Source of the DNA: a virus
Length of the DNA stretch: 33,725 nt
Reading direction: 5' to 3' (one strand)
Virus record (IMG/VR): IMGVR_UViG_3300008450_000215
Location: 1 to 33,725 of that record
Shown one piece after another: positions 31,578-33,725 of the stretch. The first letter of the stretch is position 1. Each line of letters opens with the position of its first letter. Both the position numbers and the translations under genes were made by a program. A model generated the notes under the pieces. It was not told the DNA's origin and ran no database searches. It was given only the letters and a program-made list of their open reading frames with translations.

Positions 31578-32510
31578 TTACCTACTAAGTGTTATTGGGA
31601 GTGGGATATTTGCTGAACCCGTAAAAGCGTTATACCCACCGCCATACAACGTGATTGGGAGCGGGATATTTGCTGGGCCAGTAAAAGCGTAATATCCCCC
31701 ACCATACAACGTGATTGGGAGCGGAAATGGGAATGGACAAGTTCCCCACACTGGGAAGTAGGCGGGGGTAAGTACGCCGCCATCGTTGAAGTTTGTTGGT
31801 AGCGACGGTATCAGAGGGACGCACCAGCCGCTGATGTCTTGGTCAAAAGTAGACGCATTGTTGAACATGAAGTCCATATTATCAACAAGGTCTGTACTCC
31901 ACGCACTAATGTCTTGGTTAAACGCCGGGGCGCTTTCAAACATTCCCCACATGGTAGTGACAGCCGAGGTATCCCAAACGCCAATAGGCTGGTTGAAAGT
32001 CGTCGCGGTTTGGAACATGAAAGACATATTCGTCAGGTTGCTTGTATCCCAAGCAACTACGGAACTGTCGTTAAAGAGCCCGCTGATACGAACACATCTT
32101 AGCGAAGACGGCAGGTTGTCTGGAACGTATAGGTTGTTAGGACCGCCGCCACTCTCCAACTGGAAGAACAGTAGCCCTAAGCTGTTGTTCCATGCGTTGA
32201 TGCCCTGCAACTCGTTCTGAGCCAGCGTACTAACAGTAGAGCACGTACCCGCCAGCGATACTATGCGTACCCCAGTGGATGCATACGTATGGTTGTACGT
32301 ACTTGGGATCGTAGCCGTTACAAAAGTACCATCGCCCCAGTCAATAATTACATCTAAGGCAGCGACAATGGGGATGGTTCCGTTCTCATCCAGCGAAAGG
32401 CTGACGGTTGTACCCACTAACGTTATGTTGTACTGAAGCAGCAGCCCCGGAGATGGGGGCGTGTCAAGACCACTCCAAGAAACCCGAGCAGCGAACGTCA
32501 TGGTGGTCAA
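31578..32510 (-). CDS. BspA/DUF285-repeat tail adhesin, short form
   Basis: This 310-aa protein is a probable receptor-binding tail protein. Residues about 1-100 form a PKD/Ig-like unit (LDVIIDWGDGTF, then YNHTYASTGVRIVSLAGTC). After a linker there are three 25-residue DUF285-type repeats with the F-N-Q-x-I-x-x-W-x-T...M-x-x-M-F pattern (for example TFNQPIGVWDTSAVTTMWGM). A capping unit ending PTNFNDGGVLTPAYFPVWG follows. The C-terminus has a 20-residue repeat, PLPITLYGGGYYAFTGPANI, occurring about 2.3 times. DUF285 repeats form leucine-rich-repeat-like solenoids known from bacterial surface proteins. ATGA overlap with the longer paralog upstream (32507-32510) indicates tandem duplication and coupled translation. 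Confidence 0.8.
   Translation of the reverse strand: MTTMTFAARVSWSGLDTPPSPGLLLQYNITLVGTTVSLSLDENGTIPIVAALDVIIDWGDGTFVTATIPSTYNHTYASTGVRIVSLAGTCSTVSTLAQNELQGINAWNNSLGLLFFQLESGGGPNNLYVPDNLPSSLRCVRISGLFNDSSVVAWDTSNLTNMSFMFQTATTFNQPIGVWDTSAVTTMWGMFESAPAFNQDISAWSTDLVDNMDFMFNNASTFDQDISGWCVPLIPSLPTNFNDGGVLTPAYFPVWGTCPFPFPLPITLYGGGYYAFTGPANIPLPITLYGGGYNAFTGSANIPLPITLSR
31591..31724. repeat. 60-bp tandem repeat, about 2.2 copies
   Basis: Two adjacent 60-base units (31591-31650 and 31651-31710) differ at only a handful of positions. A third unit begins and stops at 31724. Each starts near GTGATTGGGAGCGGGATATT. They lie in frame in the 3' end of the short DUF285 gene and encode the 20-residue PLPITLYGGG-type repeat. 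Copy number could change by slippage without breaking the frame. Confidence 0.85.
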
Positions 32511-33725
32511 ACGCCCCAGACTGGATAGAAGGCGGGAGTCAGGACGCCGCCAGTGTTGAAGTTAGTGGGCTCCGATGGGATGAGTGTGACGACCCATGCG
32601 CTGATGTCTTGGTCAAATACAAGCGCACCGGAAAACATGGCTGTCATGTCCGAAACAGCCGATGTGTCCCACGAACCAATATCTTGGTTAAAAGCCTCTG
32701 CGCCAGCAAACATGAAGCTCATATTGCCAACTTGAGGCGTATCCCACGCCCCAATATCTTGGTTGAAGACTGTTGCGCTAACAAACATATCTTGCATATT
32801 TTGAACCAGCAATGTGTCCCAAGAACTTAGCGGCTGGTCAAAAGCCGCTGCGTTATAGAACATGGCTCGCATGGTCAGAACTGAAGACGTAACCCAAGAG
32901 TTAATCGGTTGGTTGAAAACAGTGGCGTCATAAAATACATAGGCCATATCTGCAACCAAAGATGTGTCAAATGCAACTGTCCCATTAAATGCAGTTGCCT
33001 CCCTGAACATTTGATTTATATTTGTAAGAGCAACTGTGTTCCATGCGCTTAGATTCTGATTAAAGGCTGTTGCGCCTTGGAACATACTTACCATGTTAGC
33101 GACAGCGGATACGTCCCACGTACCAATAGGCTGATTAAAGGCTGTTGCGTTCGAGAACATATTGCCCATGTTCTGAACAGCAGATGTAACCCACGTACCA
33201 ATAGGCTGATTAAAGGCTGTTGCGTCTTGGAACATGGCGTTCATGGTAAGGCCCGCGCTCGTATCCCAACCACTAATGTCCTGATTAAAGTCTGTTGCGG
33301 TATTAAACATAGCTACAAACAGCTCAACATTAGATGTATCCCAAATACCAATAGGCTGATCGAACGCCGCTGCGCCTTGGAACATACTGACCATATCAGT
33401 AACATTGCCTGTATCCCATACGCTAATGTTCTGGTTGAAAATAGTGCAACCCGCAAACATCTCTTGCATAATGGTAATAGCACTAGTATCCCACGTAGTA
33501 ACATTGACATCGTTAAAGGCGGTGCAATTTTCAAACGAAATCCGTGTAATGTCCGCAGGGAGGAAGTCGGGCACACTAACTAAGTCGGCGGAACTAATAT
33601 ATGCTATTGGTGTAAGCCCAACGTCCCAAGAAGTTATGGCGGTAAATCCATCGACAAGAATCAACTCATCACACGTACCGTAGATTGCAACTGAAACCGT
33701 GCCAGACACGGCGACATAGGTATGA
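32507..33725 (-). CDS. BspA/DUF285-repeat tail adhesin, long form (5' end beyond window)
   Basis: The visible part is at least 405 residues. The frame is open to the window edge, and the first residues, HTYVAVSGTVSVAIYGTC, align with the PKD-like segment HTYASTGVRIVSLAGTC of the downstream paralog. The gene is therefore truncated by the window rather than starting at an internal GTG (33709). The rest is about twelve 25-residue DUF285 units (FNQPIGTWDTSAVxxMxxMF), one shortened by a residue (FNGTVAFDTS), then a cap unit ending PTNFNTGGVLTPAFYPVWG. It is probably a tail spike or adhesin contacting host surface polymers. The repeat number, about 12 versus 3 in its neighbour, is the main difference between the two. 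Confidence 0.8.
   Translation of the reverse strand, partial: HTYVAVSGTVSVAIYGTCDELILVDGFTAITSWDVGLTPIAYISSADLVSVPDFLPADITRISFENCTAFNDVNVTTWDTSAITIMQEMFAGCTIFNQNISVWDTGNVTDMVSMFQGAAAFDQPIGIWDTSNVELFVAMFNTATDFNQDISGWDTSAGLTMNAMFQDATAFNQPIGTWVTSAVQNMGNMFSNATAFNQPIGTWDVSAVANMVSMFQGATAFNQNLSAWNTVALTNINQMFREATAFNGTVAFDTSLVADMAYVFYDATVFNQPINSWVTSSVLTMRAMFYNAAAFDQPLSSWDTLLVQNMQDMFVSATVFNQDIGAWDTPQVGNMSFMFAGAEAFNQDIGSWDTSAVSDMTAMFSGALVFDQDISAWVVTLIPSEPTNFNTGGVLTPAFYPVWGV
33115..33225. repeat. 75-bp-period coding repeats with a 36-bp exact duplication
   Basis: The DUF285 units of the long adhesin repeat with a 75-base period across about 32560-33540. Within them, 33115-33150 and 33190-33225 are identical over 36 bases, including CCAATAGGCTGATTAAAGGC. 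The identity exceeds what protein conservation needs, which points to recent unit duplication or gene conversion. Confidence 0.8.

Noticed and set aside
31591-31724. Regular repeats that could suggest a CRISPR array
   Set aside because: The units are contiguous with no spacers, are in frame with a coding gene, and encode a repeated peptide.
31578-33725. Diversity-generating retroelement target in the adhesin genes
   Set aside because: No reverse transcriptase or template repeat is visible in the window, and the variation seen is repeat number and drift, not adenine-directed substitution.
31578-33725. Host (bacterial surface protein) DNA joined to a phage contig
   Set aside because: The DUF285 genes are on the same strand, overlap each other by four bases, and run with tight spacing into tail and lysis genes, so they belong to the late operon.

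Overview
The window reads as an almost gapless piece of a tailed-phage genome, most likely a podovirus-type phage of a Gram-negative host. The evidence is a replication module, giant ejection-type virion proteins, a transglycosylase-bearing internal protein, a P22 gp10-like tail protein, a holin/endolysin pair and tail-fibre genes. No bacterial housekeeping gene, rRNA, tRNA, integrase or IS element is visible. Host identity cannot be read from the sequence. A freshwater or other aquatic proteobacterium is a guess from overall gene style and G+C. Terminase, portal, capsid and any phage RNA polymerase are not in the window, and the first and last genes run off its ends.

Layout. Bases 1-12586 are all on the + strand and form the early/replication half. 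It opens with small DNA-binding-like genes (partial gene, winged helix, zinc ribbon) and a DUF3310 protein, followed by a 162-base non-coding stretch with strong RNA-folding potential. Next come a VRR-NUC nuclease, a family A DNA polymerase, small accessory genes, an HELTH metallopeptidase-like protein, a Cas4/RecB-like nuclease with four cysteines, an HNH-like protein and an SNF2-like helicase. A candidate promoter then leads into a small conserved phage protein and a probable ssDNA-binding-type protein with an acidic tail. A second structured non-coding stretch, an HTH protein, a 978-aa primase-helicase and one last small gene end the module.

Bases 12534-33725 are all on the - strand and form the late half, read right to left. 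In transcription order it holds two tandem paralogous tail proteins built of 25-residue BspA/DUF285-type repeats, two small related tail proteins, a collar-domain fibre, a holin, a GH108 endolysin, a gp10-like tail protein and a small protein. After these come three proteins of ejection type: a 376-aa Gly/Ala-rich protein (followed by a GNAT-like protein), a roughly 1066-aa transglycosylase protein, and a 2837-aa giant with a glycine-zipper N-terminus, long coiled coils, an HELFH metallopeptidase motif and a C-terminal region resembling LPD38 of polyvalent proteins. The halves converge and overlap by 53 bases at 12534-12586, beside a perfect 10-bp hairpin.

How it works together. Polymerase, primase-helicase, SNF2-like helicase, nucleases and ssDNA-binding candidate would make a largely self-contained replication and recombination set. 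The late operon supplies the tail, host recognition, lysis, and proteins probably injected with the DNA. The points most worth a second look are the two structured intergenic RNAs, the giant polyvalent protein, the paired DUF285 adhesins with different repeat numbers, and a leucine at the polymerase position equivalent to E. coli Pol I F762.
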